A stretch of 64,000 nucleotides of DNA from Pseudomonas guariconensis (GTDB taxonomy: Bacteria > Pseudomonadota > Gammaproteobacteria > Pseudomonadales > Pseudomonadaceae): contig NZ_JADLJL010000006.1 in the NCBI RefSeq assembly GCF_015680235.1, forward strand, positions 99,742-163,741, given 5' to 3'. Below the pieces are notes generated by a model. It had not been told where the DNA came from. It worked only from the letters and a program-made list of their open reading frames with translations, and made no database searches. This document shows, one piece after another, positions 26,620 through 35,430 of this stretch (position 1 is its first letter; each line of letters starts with the position of its first letter). A program made the translations under genes and the position numbers.

Positions 26620-27947
26620 ATTCGGTGATCGTCGTCGATGACGAAACCAGTATCCGCACCGCGGTGGAACAGTGGCTGAGCCTCAGCGGCTTCAGCGTCC
26701 AGTTGTTCGCCCGTGCCGAGGAATGCCTGGCGCACTTGCCGGCGCATTTCCCGGGGGTGATCGTCAGCGATGTGCGCATGCCGGGCATCGATGGCCTGCA
26801 GTTGCTCGAGCGACTGCAGGCACAGGACCCGGACCTGCCAGTGATCCTGCTCACCGGCCACGGCGACGTGCCCATGGCGGTCGAGGCCATGCGCAGCGGC
26901 GCCTACGACTTCCTGGAAAAGCCCTTCACGCCACAGACCCTGTTGGGCAGCCTACGCCGTGCGCTGGAGAAACGCCAGCTGGTGCTGGAGAACCGGCGCC
27001 TGCATCAACAGGCCGACCTCAAGTCGCGGCTGGAGGGCACGCTGCTGGGTATGTCCCAAGGCCTGCAGAACCTGCGCCGGCAGGTCCTGGACCTGGCCAG
27101 CCTGCCGGTGAATGTGCTGGTGCGCGGTGAAACCGGCAGCGGCAAGGAGCGCGTCGCCCGCTGCCTGCACGACTTCGGCCCGCGTGCCGACAAGCCGTTC
27201 GTGGCCCTCAATTGCGCAGCGATCCCCGAGTCACTGTTCGAGGCCGAGCTGTTCGGTCACGAAAGCGGCGCCTTCACCGGCGCCCAGGGCAAGCGTATCG
27301 GCAAGCTGGAATACGCCAATGGTGGCACGGTGTTCCTGGACGAAATCGAGAGCATGCCCCTGGCCCAGCAGGCCAAACTGCTTCGCGTGATCCAGGAGCA
27401 GAAGCTGGAACGGCTGGGCGCCAACCAGAGCATCAGCGTCGATCTGCGGATCATCGCTGCGACCAAGCCGGATCTCCTGGAAGAGGCCCGGGCCGGACGG
27501 TTCCGCGAAGACCTGGCCTACCGGCTGAACGTCGCCGAGCTGCGCCTGGCCCCCTTGCGCGAACGGCGCGAAGACATCCCCTTGCTGTTCGAGCACTTTG
27601 CCCGGGCCGCGGCCGAACGCCTGGGCCGCACCGCACCGCCCCTTTCGGGCGTGCAACTGGCGCGGCTGCTGGCCCATGACTGGCCGGGCAACGTACGCGA
27701 GCTGGCCAATGCCGCCGAGCGCCATGCCCTGGGGCTGGACGCGCCCAACGTCGAAGCGGCGCCGGACGGGCAATCCCTGGCTGGGCAGATGGAAGCATTC
27801 GAAGCCCAGTGCCTGCGGGCAGCCCTGCGTCAGCACAAGGGCGAAATCAAGGCGGTAATGGAAACCTTGCAGCTGCCGCGGCGTACGCTGAACGAAAAAA
27901 TGCAGCGCCATGGGTTGGTGCGGGAGGATTTTATCGAGCGGGAATAG
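26613..27947 (+). CDS. Sigma-54-dependent response regulator, DctD/MifR type
   Basis: 444 residues. Receiver domain with phospho-acceptor Asp53 (VSDVRMPG), AAA+ domain with Walker A GETGSGKE, the sigma-54 contact loop GAFTGA and Walker B VFLDEIE, and a C-terminal Fis-type helix-turn-helix. It should activate RpoN-dependent transcription; a good sigma-54 promoter lies 191-207 nt after its stop, in front of kgtP. Confidence 0.95.
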   Translation: MLNSVIVVDDETSIRTAVEQWLSLSGFSVQLFARAEECLAHLPAHFPGVIVSDVRMPGIDGLQLLERLQAQDPDLPVILLTGHGDVPMAVEAMRSGAYDFLEKPFTPQTLLGSLRRALEKRQLVLENRRLHQQADLKSRLEGTLLGMSQGLQNLRRQVLDLASLPVNVLVRGETGSGKERVARCLHDFGPRADKPFVALNCAAIPESLFEAELFGHESGAFTGAQGKRIGKLEYANGGTVFLDEIESMPLAQQAKLLRVIQEQKLERLGANQSISVDLRIIAATKPDLLEEARAGRFREDLAYRLNVAELRLAPLRERREDIPLLFEHFARAAAERLGRTAPPLSGVQLARLLAHDWPGNVRELANAAERHALGLDAPNVEAAPDGQSLAGQMEAFEAQCLRAALRQHKGEIKAVMETLQLPRRTLNEKMQRHGLVREDFIERE

Positions 27948-28009
27948 GCGGATTCTTGCCTATCGTTTTGCCTGAGTGAGCAAGATATTGCTTATCCGAG
28001 TGATCGGAT

Positions 28010-28128
28010 GGGGGCTGCTGCGCAGCCATCGCGGGGCAAACCCGCTCCTACAGGGGGGGCGCGAATGCCTGGATTTCAGGGACCTGTAGGGGCGGGCTTG
28101 CCCCGCAATGGGGCGCGCTGCGCCCCCG
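28010..28128. repeat. REP pair
   Basis: Inverted REP arms (core GGCGGGCTTGCCCCGC) lie between the regulator and the kgtP promoter. Confidence 0.75.
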
Positions 28129-28137
28129 TTGCACCAT

Positions 28138-28154
28138 TTGGCACACCTTCTGCA
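28138..28154 (+). promoter_or_regulatory. Sigma-54 promoter of kgtP
   Basis: TTGGCAC-N6-TGCA, with GG and GC exactly 10 nt apart, fits the -24/-12 consensus, about 60 nt before the kgtP start. It is consistent with control by the adjacent DctD/MifR-type activator. Confidence 0.8.
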
Positions 28155-28215
28155 ATCGCCTTCTCAAGCCGCGCCCAGGCGCGCTCCCACAAAAACAACG
28201 AGAAGGTATCCCCTG

Positions 28216-29535
28216 ATGGATAACGCCAGCACCCTGCCCTCCGGGGCGGTCGCCGCGCCCGCCGCGGAAAAAACCACCGCCAGCCGCCTCAAGTCGATCT
28301 TCAGTGGTTCCATCGGCAACATGGTCGAATGGTACGACTGGTACGTCTACGCCGCGTTCTCGCTGTACTTCGCCAAGGCCTTCTTCCCGGCCGGCGACAC
28401 CACCGCACAATTGCTCAACACCGCTGCCATCTTCGCCGTGGGCTTCCTCATGCGCCCGATCGGTGGCTGGCTGATGGGCTTGTACGCCGACCGCAAGGGC
28501 CGCAAGGCCGCACTGATGGCCTCGGTGCTGCTGATGTGCGCTGGCTCCCTGGTCATCGCCCTGACCCCAGGCTACGAAACCATCGGTGTGGCTGCGCCGA
28601 TCCTCCTGGTGCTAGCACGCCTGATGCAAGGTTTGTCGGTCGGCGGTGAATACGGCACCTCGGCCACCTACCTCAGCGAAATGGCCAGCAAGGACCGCCG
28701 TGGTTTCTTCTCCAGCTTCCAATACGTGACGCTGATCTCCGGCCAGCTCATCGCCCTGGCGGTGCTGATCATCCTGCAGCAGACCCTCACCACCGAGCAG
28801 CTGTATGCCTGGGGCTGGCGCGTACCGTTCGTGATCGGCGCGCTGTGCGCGGTGGTCGCCCTGTACCTGCGTCGTGGCATGGAAGAAACCAGCTCCTTCA
28901 CCAAGAAGGAGAAGGCCAAGGAAAGCCTGATGCGCACCCTGCTGCGCCACCCCAAGGAACTGATGACCGTGGTCGGCTTGACCATGGGCGGCACCCTGGC
29001 GTTCTACACCTACACCACCTACATGCAGAAGTACCTGGTCAACACCGTGGGCATGAGCATCAGCGACTCGACCACCATTTCGGCGGCCACGCTGTTCCTG
29101 TTCATGTGCCTGCAGCCGGTGATCGGCGGGCTGTCCGACAAGATCGGCCGCCGCCCGATCCTGATCGCCTTCGGTGTGCTGGGCACCCTGTTCACCGTGC
29201 CGATCCTGAGCACCCTGCACACCGTGCAAACCTGGTGGGGCGCCTTCTTCCTGATCATGGCGGCGCTGATCATCGTCAGCGGCTATACCTCGATCAACGC
29301 CGTGGTCAAGGCCGAGCTCTTCCCCACCGAGATTCGTGCCCTGGGCGTCGGCCTGCCCTACGCCTTGACCGTATCGATCTTTGGCGGCACCGCCGAGTAC
29401 GTGGCCCTGTGGTTCAAGAGCCACGGCATGGAGACCGGCTTCTACTGGTACGTCACCGCCTGCATCGCCTGTTCTCTGCTGGTGTATGCCACCATGAAGG
29501 ACACCGCCAAGCACTCGCGGATCGTGACTGACTGA
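28216..29535 (+). CDS. kgtP: Alpha-ketoglutarate:H+ symporter (MFS)
   Basis: 439 residues, twelve membrane helices. Metabolite:H+ symporter motifs include VEWYDWYVYA in helix 1, the loop-2 motif YADRKGRKAAL and SVGGEYGTSATYLSE in helix 4, typical of KgtP. The GAAGG site precedes ATG 28216. Transcription probably starts at the sigma-54 promoter under the upstream two-component system, and ends at a strong terminator at 29560. Confidence 0.93.
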   Translation: MDNASTLPSGAVAAPAAEKTTASRLKSIFSGSIGNMVEWYDWYVYAAFSLYFAKAFFPAGDTTAQLLNTAAIFAVGFLMRPIGGWLMGLYADRKGRKAALMASVLLMCAGSLVIALTPGYETIGVAAPILLVLARLMQGLSVGGEYGTSATYLSEMASKDRRGFFSSFQYVTLISGQLIALAVLIILQQTLTTEQLYAWGWRVPFVIGALCAVVALYLRRGMEETSSFTKKEKAKESLMRTLLRHPKELMTVVGLTMGGTLAFYTYTTYMQKYLVNTVGMSISDSTTISAATLFLFMCLQPVIGGLSDKIGRRPILIAFGVLGTLFTVPILSTLHTVQTWWGAFFLIMAALIIVSGYTSINAVVKAELFPTEIRALGVGLPYALTVSIFGGTAEYVALWFKSHGMETGFYWYVTACIACSLLVYATMKDTAKHSRIVTD

Positions 29536-29559
29536 TCCTCACAAGTACCCTGCACCAAA

Positions 29560-29592
29560 GGGGCGCCCCGTCTGACGGGGCGCCCCTTTTTT
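29560..29592 (+). terminator. Rho-independent terminator of kgtP
   Basis: 11-bp GC stem GGGGCGCCCCG/CGGGGCGCCCC, 5-nt loop, then six T. Confidence 0.93.
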
Positions 29593-29670
29593 CGTCCGGC
29601 TCATTTCTTCGATAAAAGCGGCGCTCACCACTCGATCCGATCCGCTTCAAAGCGAGGCACTGCGACCCCA

Positions 29671-29695
29671 AAAAAATCGAATAAATCGATTTTTT
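29671..29695. repeat. AT-rich perfect inverted repeat
   Basis: AAAAAATCGA-ATAAA-TCGATTTTTT, 10-bp arms, in the AT-rich promoter region of the repeat-protein gene. It may be an operator or a bidirectional terminator. Confidence 0.55.
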
Positions 29696-29788
29696 ATCGC
29701 TAGTTTTTGCGCTTTTTTATCAATTAAATCGGCGTAGCATTGAACCCATAGAAACAAACAACCCCACGATTCCACTGGAGCAACGACC

Positions 29789-30154
29789 ATGAAAAGCAAA
29801 CTGATCCTGACCCTGGCTCTGTCGGCACTGGCTACCGGTGCATTCGCCGAAGACGGTTTCGACCGCACCAACGCCCACACCTTCAGCGCCGTCCAAACCC
29901 AGTCGGCCACTTATGCAGAAGATGGTTTCGACCGCACCGGCGCACAGCGCTTCGCTGAAGACGGCTTCGACCGCACCGGCGGCCAGCGCTTCGCTGAAGA
30001 TGGCTTCGACCGCACCGGCGGCCAACGCTTCGCCGAAGATGGCTTCGACCGCACCGGCGGCCAACGCTTCACCGAAGATGGCTTCGACCGCACCGGAGGC
30101 CAACGCTTCGCGGAAAACGGCTTCGAACGCACCAACGCCCACCGCTTCAGCTGA
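29789..30154 (+). CDS. Secreted protein of 13-residue tandem repeats
   Basis: 121 residues. A clear signal peptide (1-20, ending GAFA) is followed by seven copies of the motif EDGFDRTGGQRF: one copy, a 10-residue spacer, then six uninterrupted 13-residue units (43-120; 29915-30148). The central units are identical; the first and last carry NAH in place of GGQ. It has no cysteines and only single hydrophobic residues per unit. A GGAG site precedes the ATG and a hairpin terminator follows, so it stands alone. No known family; periplasmic or secreted. Confidence 0.85.
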   Translation: MKSKLILTLALSALATGAFAEDGFDRTNAHTFSAVQTQSATYAEDGFDRTGAQRFAEDGFDRTGGQRFAEDGFDRTGGQRFAEDGFDRTGGQRFTEDGFDRTGGQRFAENGFERTNAHRFS

Positions 30155-30173
30155 TCACTGAAGATGAGTACCC

Positions 30174-30193
30174 AGCCCGGCTTCGGCCGGGCT
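30174..30193 (+). terminator. Terminator hairpin of the repeat-protein gene
   Basis: AGCCCGGC-TTCG-GCCGGGCT, an 8-bp stem with a stable tetraloop; only a weak T-run follows. Confidence 0.65.
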
Positions 30194-30273
30194 CGATCAT
30201 TTCCAGCCAGGCCAAGCCTTGGCAAACTAGGCGCTTCGTCCACACACAGGAAAGGCCCATAGGCCTTGCGCAG

Positions 30274-30885
30274 ATGTATTACTACGAACCCGCCAAAGGC
30301 CACGGCCTGCCCCACGACCCCTTCAATGCCATCGTCGGCCCACGGCCCATCGGCTGGATCTCCTCCCAGGATGCCGAAGGTCGCCTGAATCTCGCGCCCT
30401 ACAGTTTCTTCAACGCCTTCAACTACATTCCACCGATCATCGGTTTCTGCAGCGTCGGGCGCAAAGACAGCCTGAACAACATTGAACAGACCGGCGAATT
30501 CGTCTGGAACCTGGCGACCCGCCCGCTGGCCGAGCAGATGAACCAGAGCTGTGCGGCCGTGGCTGCGGATGTGGATGAGTTCGTGCTCAGCGGCCTGACC
30601 CCGAGCGCTTCACGTGTGGTCGAGGTACCCCGGGTAGGCGAAAGCCCGGTGGCCTTCGAATGCAAGGTGAGCCAGATCGTCCAGCTCAAGCGCGCCGACC
30701 AGGCGCCAGTGCCGAGCTGGCTGATCCTTGGGGAAGTGGTGGCGGTGCACATCGCCGAGCACTTGCTCAAGGACGGCATCTACGACACCGCGGCGGCCGA
30801 GCCGATCCTGCGCGGCGGCGGCCCTGCGGACTATTTCGAGCTGGGCAACCTGTTCAAGATGACCCGGCCCCAGGTCAACGGCTGA
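30274..30885 (+). CDS. Flavin reductase family protein (FMN-binding)
   Basis: 203 residues of the split-barrel flavin-reductase (DIM6/NTAB) family: RPIGWISSQD, NLAPYSFFNAF and the late GLTPSAS/AFECK segments contact FMN. Longer-type members may act as NAD(P)H:FMN reductases for partner monooxygenases; no partner lies next to it. Confidence 0.85.
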   Translation: MYYYEPAKGHGLPHDPFNAIVGPRPIGWISSQDAEGRLNLAPYSFFNAFNYIPPIIGFCSVGRKDSLNNIEQTGEFVWNLATRPLAEQMNQSCAAVAADVDEFVLSGLTPSASRVVEVPRVGESPVAFECKVSQIVQLKRADQAPVPSWLILGEVVAVHIAEHLLKDGIYDTAAAEPILRGGGPADYFELGNLFKMTRPQVNG

Positions 30886-31119
30886 TCACCAGAGCAGCTC
30901 GCCCTCCTCGCTGACGCCCTGCAGGCGCGCAAGCTCGGCACAGGCGGCCTCATCGGCCGCCACTGCGCTCTTGAACACCTGGCCGTCGAGTACCTTGTAA
31001 AAGCGCGGCGCGCCACCGGCGCCTAGCCCCTTCACGGCAATCGCCGCGTTGTAGCCGCCACCTTCGACGGGAACCATCGCCGAAACCGCTTCGAAACGAG
31101 GAAACTCTCTACGTGCCAT
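30886..31119 (-). CDS. Small conserved hypothetical protein
   Basis: 77 residues, no signal or membrane segment; central GGGYNAAIAVKG and RFYKVLDGQVF strands suggest a small beta-rich fold. It is convergent with and abuts the flavin reductase stop. It looks like a conserved Pseudomonas protein of unknown function. Confidence 0.65.
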   Translation of the reverse strand: MARREFPRFEAVSAMVPVEGGGYNAAIAVKGLGAGGAPRFYKVLDGQVFKSAVAADEAACAELARLQGVSEEGELLW

Positions 31120-31184
31120 CGTGCAAATCCGTGTCTAGGTCAAAGGGCGGCATTCTACCGCACCCGTTACAGTGACGACGGGCC

Positions 31185-31478
31185 TCAGGCGAAGGTGTGC
31201 AGGTCCAGGCTGCTGACCACCTGGGCCTGCACCAACTCACCGAAGACGTCCAGGGTGGGCGATGCGAAATAGCCGCTCATCGCCTGCTGGTCGCTCCAGC
31301 TGCCACTGAGCAGCCAAAGGTCGCCATCGGCCTGGGACTGCTGCACGACGAAGCTCAGGCAACCCGGCGCTCGCAGCGACGGTTCCAGCAGGTCACGAAG
31401 GCGCGCGCCCAGCTCTGCCGAGCGACCATTGCTGGCGCGGATGAAAGCCAGGTGAGTGACCGGTTGTGACAGGGTCAT
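31185..31478 (-). CDS. Antibiotic biosynthesis monooxygenase (ABM) domain protein
   Basis: 97 residues with the ABM ferredoxin-like fold pattern (RLRDLLEPSLRAPGCLSFVVQQS, then SWSDQQAMSGYF). Such proteins oxidise quinol-like or aromatic compounds, or simply bind them. ATG 31478 follows a GGAG site. It is divergent from the AraC regulator, with a perfect 18-bp palindrome between them. Confidence 0.85.
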   Translation of the reverse strand: MTLSQPVTHLAFIRASNGRSAELGARLRDLLEPSLRAPGCLSFVVQQSQADGDLWLLSGSWSDQQAMSGYFASPTLDVFGELVQAQVVSSLDLHTFA

Positions 31479-31565
31479 GATCGATCTCCATGAACGAGGG
31501 GGCAATGAAACCAGGCTGCCAAGGTTAGGCCCTCGCCTGCGCGCGTGGTTAGGCGATTACTGTCG

Positions 31566-31609
31566 CTCGATTGCCTGATCCTGCCGCGCGACAGGATCAG
31601 GCAATCGAG
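31566..31609. promoter_or_regulatory. 18-bp perfect inverted repeat between the ABM and AraC genes
   Basis: Arms CTCGATTGCCTGATCCTG and its exact complement are separated by 8 nt (31584-31591), in the 200-nt divergent promoter region. It is probably an operator or cruciform-forming site. It is unlike the direct repeats usually bound by AraC proteins. Confidence 0.6.
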
Positions 31610-31679
31610 GTGCAGCTTTAGACTAGCGCCTGCCCTTGCCCAAACCTATGCTGCGTCGGTCCATAGAGGAAACCGCCCC

Positions 31680-32588
31680 ATGCCCATCGACCCCGCACTG
31701 GAATCGCAGCGCCAGGAACTGGCCGGCTTGATCCTGCGCCATGCTGGCGAACCCAATGGCCCGGCATCGGCCATCGATGACCTCTACCCCACGGCCTATC
31801 GCGAAAACATCCGCTCGATGCCGACCCTGGCCCAGCCCGCCCTGTGCATCCTGGCCCAAGGCAGCAAGAGCCTGTTCCTGGGCGATGAGCAATACGCCTA
31901 CGACCCGCTGCACTACATGGTGGTGTCGGTGACCCTGCCGATCAGCGCCGCGCGCCTGGATGCCAGCCCGGAAAACCCCACCTTGGGCCTGCGCCTGGAC
32001 ATCGACCCGACCCAGATCAGCCAGCTGATCGCTGAAAGCGGGCCGATGCTGGTACCCAACCGGCCTTCTGGCCGAGGCTTGTACGTGGAAAAGAGTGACC
32101 CGCAGTTGCTCGATGCCTTGATACGCCTGATGCGCCTGCTCGATACGCCGCGAGATATCCCGGTCATGGCGCCGCTGATCCGCCGCGAGATCCTGTACCG
32201 GTTGCTGCGTGGCCCTCAGGGCCATCGCCTATATGAAATCGCCCTGGCCAACAGCCAGACCCACCGCGTGAGCCAGGCCATCACGTGGTTGAAGCAACAT
32301 TACCACCTGCCCTTGCGCATCGAGGAGCTGGCGCGGGAAGTCAACCTGAGCACTTCGACGCTGCACCACCGGTTCAAGGCCGTGACCTCGATGAGCCCAT
32401 TGCAGTACCAGAAACAACTGCGCCTGCAGGAAGCACGGCGGCTGATGCTCAATGACGGTATGGAAGCGGCGGTGGCCGGGTATCGGGTGGGCTACGAAAG
32501 CCCTTCGCAGTTCAGCCGCGAGTACAGCCGGTTGTACGGCGCGCCGCCGATTCGCGATGTGGCGCGATTGCGCGGCAATACGGGCTGA
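31680..32588 (+). CDS. AraC family transcriptional regulator
   Basis: 302 residues. An N-terminal AraC_N-type sensor domain (QPALCILAQGSKSLFLGDE) is followed by two helix-turn-helix motifs in the last 100 residues (IEELAREVNLSTSTLHHRFK and VGYESPSQFSREYSR). A GAGGAAA site fixes the ATG at 31680. It probably controls the divergent ABM gene. Confidence 0.9.
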   Translation: MPIDPALESQRQELAGLILRHAGEPNGPASAIDDLYPTAYRENIRSMPTLAQPALCILAQGSKSLFLGDEQYAYDPLHYMVVSVTLPISAARLDASPENPTLGLRLDIDPTQISQLIAESGPMLVPNRPSGRGLYVEKSDPQLLDALIRLMRLLDTPRDIPVMAPLIRREILYRLLRGPQGHRLYEIALANSQTHRVSQAITWLKQHYHLPLRIEELAREVNLSTSTLHHRFKAVTSMSPLQYQKQLRLQEARRLMLNDGMEAAVAGYRVGYESPSQFSREYSRLYGAPPIRDVARLRGNTG

Positions 32589-32650
32589 ACAGGGGGTTGT
32601 GGGGCCAGTCCTGCGATCGGGCGGCCCTACCGGGCAAGGGCTTCGCCCTT

Positions 32651-32741
32651 GATCGCGGGGCAAGCCCGCTCCCACAAGGCCCGCAAAATCAAATAGTTAT
32701 GCGTTGTTCTATGAGAGCGGGCTTGTCCCGCGATTGGGCGG
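32651..32741. repeat. REP pair
   Basis: Inverted arms with the core GCGGGCTTGTCCCGCGATTGGG between convergent genes. Confidence 0.75.
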
Positions 32742-32760
32742 TAATGCCCTGCGCTGAACG

Positions 32761-34398
32761 TCAGCCCCCCACCGCCGCCTGCCACTGCGTCTGGTCGACC
32801 TGAATCAGCGTCGGGCCCTGGCGCTCCACTGCATGCTTCAACGCTGCCTGCAACTGCGCCACATCGCCTACCTGCTGCGCCACAGCGCCCAAGGCGTGGG
32901 CCACGCCGATGAAGTCCGGGGTATGAATGTCCACGCCCACCGGCTCGATGGCCCGGTTGACCATGTACTTCTTGATTTCCTCGTACCCCTGGTTGTTCCA
33001 CAGCAACACGATCAGCGGCACCTGTGCTTCCACCGCGCTGGCCAGCTCCGGCAAGGTGAATTGCAAGCCACCATCGCCGATCAGGCACACCGTTGGCGCA
33101 CGCTCCTCGGCATGTGCCGCGCTGCCAAGCCAGGCGCCCATGGCCGCAGGCAACGCGTAACCCAGGGTGCCGTAGCCGGTCGAGGCGTTGAACCAGTGCC
33201 GCGGCCTGTCCATGTCCAGGGTCAGATTGCCGGTGTATACCGGTTGGGTGGAATCGCCCACCAGGATCGCATCGGGCAATGTCGCCAGGATACCCGTGAG
33301 CAGGCGGGTCTGGCTCAAGGTCGGCTGGTCCCAGCCTGCCGCCAGGTCCTGGCGCAGGCGAGCCACACGACCGACGCCCCAATCAGTACCTCGCGCAGGC
33401 TGCGGCAACGCTCGCAGGGCGGCGAGCAAGGCCTGCGCCGCTTGCTCGGCATCGGCCACCAGGGCGAGCTCCGGCAGGTAGTTGCGCACGGTCTGGTCTG
33501 GGTCGATATCGATGCGCAACAGGCTGCCGGGGATCTCGAAGCCGCCCTTGAAGGTCACATCGTAGTCGGTTTCAGCCAGCTCGGTGCCGATGGCCAGCAC
33601 CACGTCAGCTTCGGCGACCAGGGCACGGGTGGCTGGCAGCGACTGAGTCGAGCCGATCTGCAGCGGGTGGTTAGACGCCAACAAGCCCTTGGCGTTGATC
33701 GTCAGCGCCACCGGGGCCTGCAGGTGCTCGGCAAGCCCCGCCAGGGCCGGGCCAGCTGCCAGGGCGCCGCCGCCCGCCAGGATCAGTGGCCGCCGGGCCA
33801 GGGCCAGGCGCTCGGCCATCTGCGCCACCATGCGGGGCGAGGCACCAGCACGCGTGGTGCGCACCGGCCGAGCGGGCAATAAATGGTCGGCAGGCTCGAC
33901 CAGCACGTCCAACGGGATCTCGATATGCACGGGGCGCGGCCGGGCACCGTCGAACACGGCGAAGGCTCTGGCCAGGGCCTGCGGGAGGTCATCGGCACTC
34001 ATCAGGGTCTGGGAAAACGCTGCCACGCCACCGACCAGTGCGCTCTGATTAGGCAGCTCATGCAGCTTGCCGCGCCCACCACCGAGCTGGTCGCGCGACT
34101 GTACGCTGGAGATCACCAGCATAGGGATCGAGTCGGCGTAGGCCTGGCCCATGGCGGTGGTGATGTTGGTCATGCCGGGGCCGGTGATGATGAAGCACAC
34201 CCCCGGCTTGCCCCGAGTGCGGGCATAGCCATCGGCCATGAACCCGGCGCCCTGCTCGTGGCGCGGCGTGATGTGCCGGATCGAGGAGCCCGCCAGGCCA
34301 CGGTAGAGCTCCACGGTATGCACGCCGGGAATCCCGAAGACATGGTCCACGCCATAGCCTTCGAGGAGTTTGACCAATACTTCGCCACAGGTTGCCAT
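32761..34398 (-). CDS. ThDP-dependent decarboxylase (AruI/acetolactate synthase-like)
   Basis: 545 residues. The N-terminal pyrimidine-binding domain has the catalytic Glu48 (RHEQGAGFMADGYAR), then a central Rossmann domain, and a C-terminal pyrophosphate domain with the GDG...NN cofactor motif (GDGGLQFTLPEL, then WNNQ). The overall character resembles 5-guanidino-2-oxopentanoate decarboxylase (AruI) as well as catabolic acetolactate synthases. No AruH-type transaminase is adjacent, so the substrate stays open. It is divergent from a LysR gene that probably regulates it. Confidence 0.85.
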   Translation of the reverse strand: MATCGEVLVKLLEGYGVDHVFGIPGVHTVELYRGLAGSSIRHITPRHEQGAGFMADGYARTRGKPGVCFIITGPGMTNITTAMGQAYADSIPMLVISSVQSRDQLGGGRGKLHELPNQSALVGGVAAFSQTLMSADDLPQALARAFAVFDGARPRPVHIEIPLDVLVEPADHLLPARPVRTTRAGASPRMVAQMAERLALARRPLILAGGGALAAGPALAGLAEHLQAPVALTINAKGLLASNHPLQIGSTQSLPATRALVAEADVVLAIGTELAETDYDVTFKGGFEIPGSLLRIDIDPDQTVRNYLPELALVADAEQAAQALLAALRALPQPARGTDWGVGRVARLRQDLAAGWDQPTLSQTRLLTGILATLPDAILVGDSTQPVYTGNLTLDMDRPRHWFNASTGYGTLGYALPAAMGAWLGSAAHAEERAPTVCLIGDGGLQFTLPELASAVEAQVPLIVLLWNNQGYEEIKKYMVNRAIEPVGVDIHTPDFIGVAHALGAVAQQVGDVAQLQAALKHAVERQGPTLIQVDQTQWQAAVGG

Positions 34399-34511
34399 TG
34401 GAATTACCCTGGTTCTTGTTGAGTTCAGGTGCCCATGGAAGCAAGGCGCGGCTATCGCCACAATGCAAAAAAACACATACTAGCCATGTCCCTGGATCAT
34501 GGCTTACGACA

Positions 34512-35387
34512 ATGAAACGCCTGCCGCCCTTGCCCGCCCTGCATACCTTCCTGGTCACCGCCCAGCACTGCAATTTCACCCGTGCAGCGCAGCAGTTGCA
34601 CATTACCCAGGGCGCGGTGAGCCGGCAGATCGCCGGCCTCGAGGAACACCTCGGCTATCCGCTGTTCCAGCGCCAGGCCCGTGGCCTGAGCCTGACCCGC
34701 GAGGGCCAGGACTGGCTGCCTCGGGTGCAGCAGGTGTTCGCATTGATCGAGCAAGGCGTGCGTGAGGTCGGCGAACGCAATAGCACGCTGCAGCTCAAGG
34801 CGCCTACCTGCGTGATGCGCTGGCTACTGCCGCGGCTTATGGAATGGCAGGCCCTGCGCCCGGATGTGCCGGTGGAGCTGACCACCACTGTCCAACATGG
34901 TGTGGATTTTCGCCGCGAAGGCTTCGACGCCGCGGTGGTCTACGGCGCGCAGCCTAACGGCGGCCTGCAGGTGCGCAAGCTGTTCGACGAGCAACTGACC
35001 CCGGTGTGTGCACCGTCGCTGCTGGAAGGCGCGCTGCCCCTGGCCCAGGTACATGACCTTGAGCGGCACATGCTGCTGCACCCTTCCCGGGACGAACACG
35101 ACTGGCAGCTCTGGCTGCAGGCGACGGGCACCGACATCGTGCCCCACGGGCCTCGCCAGCATTTCGAGACATTGGACATGGCCATGGCCATGGCAGCCCA
35201 GGGCACCGGCGTGGCGATCGGGGATTGGGCGCTGGTGGGCGATGACCTGCGCAGTGGCCGGCTGTGCATGCCGTTCGGGCTGAAGGTGCTGACCGGCAAA
35301 GGGTACTACCTGGTCAGCCCTTCGAAGCACATGCCCGCGGGGTTGGGCGAACTGATGGACTGGCTCGAAGGGCGAGCTCGTCAGTGA
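34512..35387 (+). CDS. LysR family regulator (GcvA-like)
   Basis: 291 residues: winged helix (8-65, FTRAAQQLHITQGAVSRQI) and a LysR effector domain. The start PPLPALHTF is the GcvA/AmpR-like type. It lies divergent to the ThDP enzyme with 113 nt between the starts, the usual layout for a LysR and its target. Confidence 0.9.
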   Translation: MKRLPPLPALHTFLVTAQHCNFTRAAQQLHITQGAVSRQIAGLEEHLGYPLFQRQARGLSLTREGQDWLPRVQQVFALIEQGVREVGERNSTLQLKAPTCVMRWLLPRLMEWQALRPDVPVELTTTVQHGVDFRREGFDAAVVYGAQPNGGLQVRKLFDEQLTPVCAPSLLEGALPLAQVHDLERHMLLHPSRDEHDWQLWLQATGTDIVPHGPRQHFETLDMAMAMAAQGTGVAIGDWALVGDDLRSGRLCMPFGLKVLTGKGYYLVSPSKHMPAGLGELMDWLEGRARQ

Positions 35388-35430
35388 ATGCAGCGTAAGT
35401 CTTGAGTAGCTGGAGGCTAGGCAACGCCCA

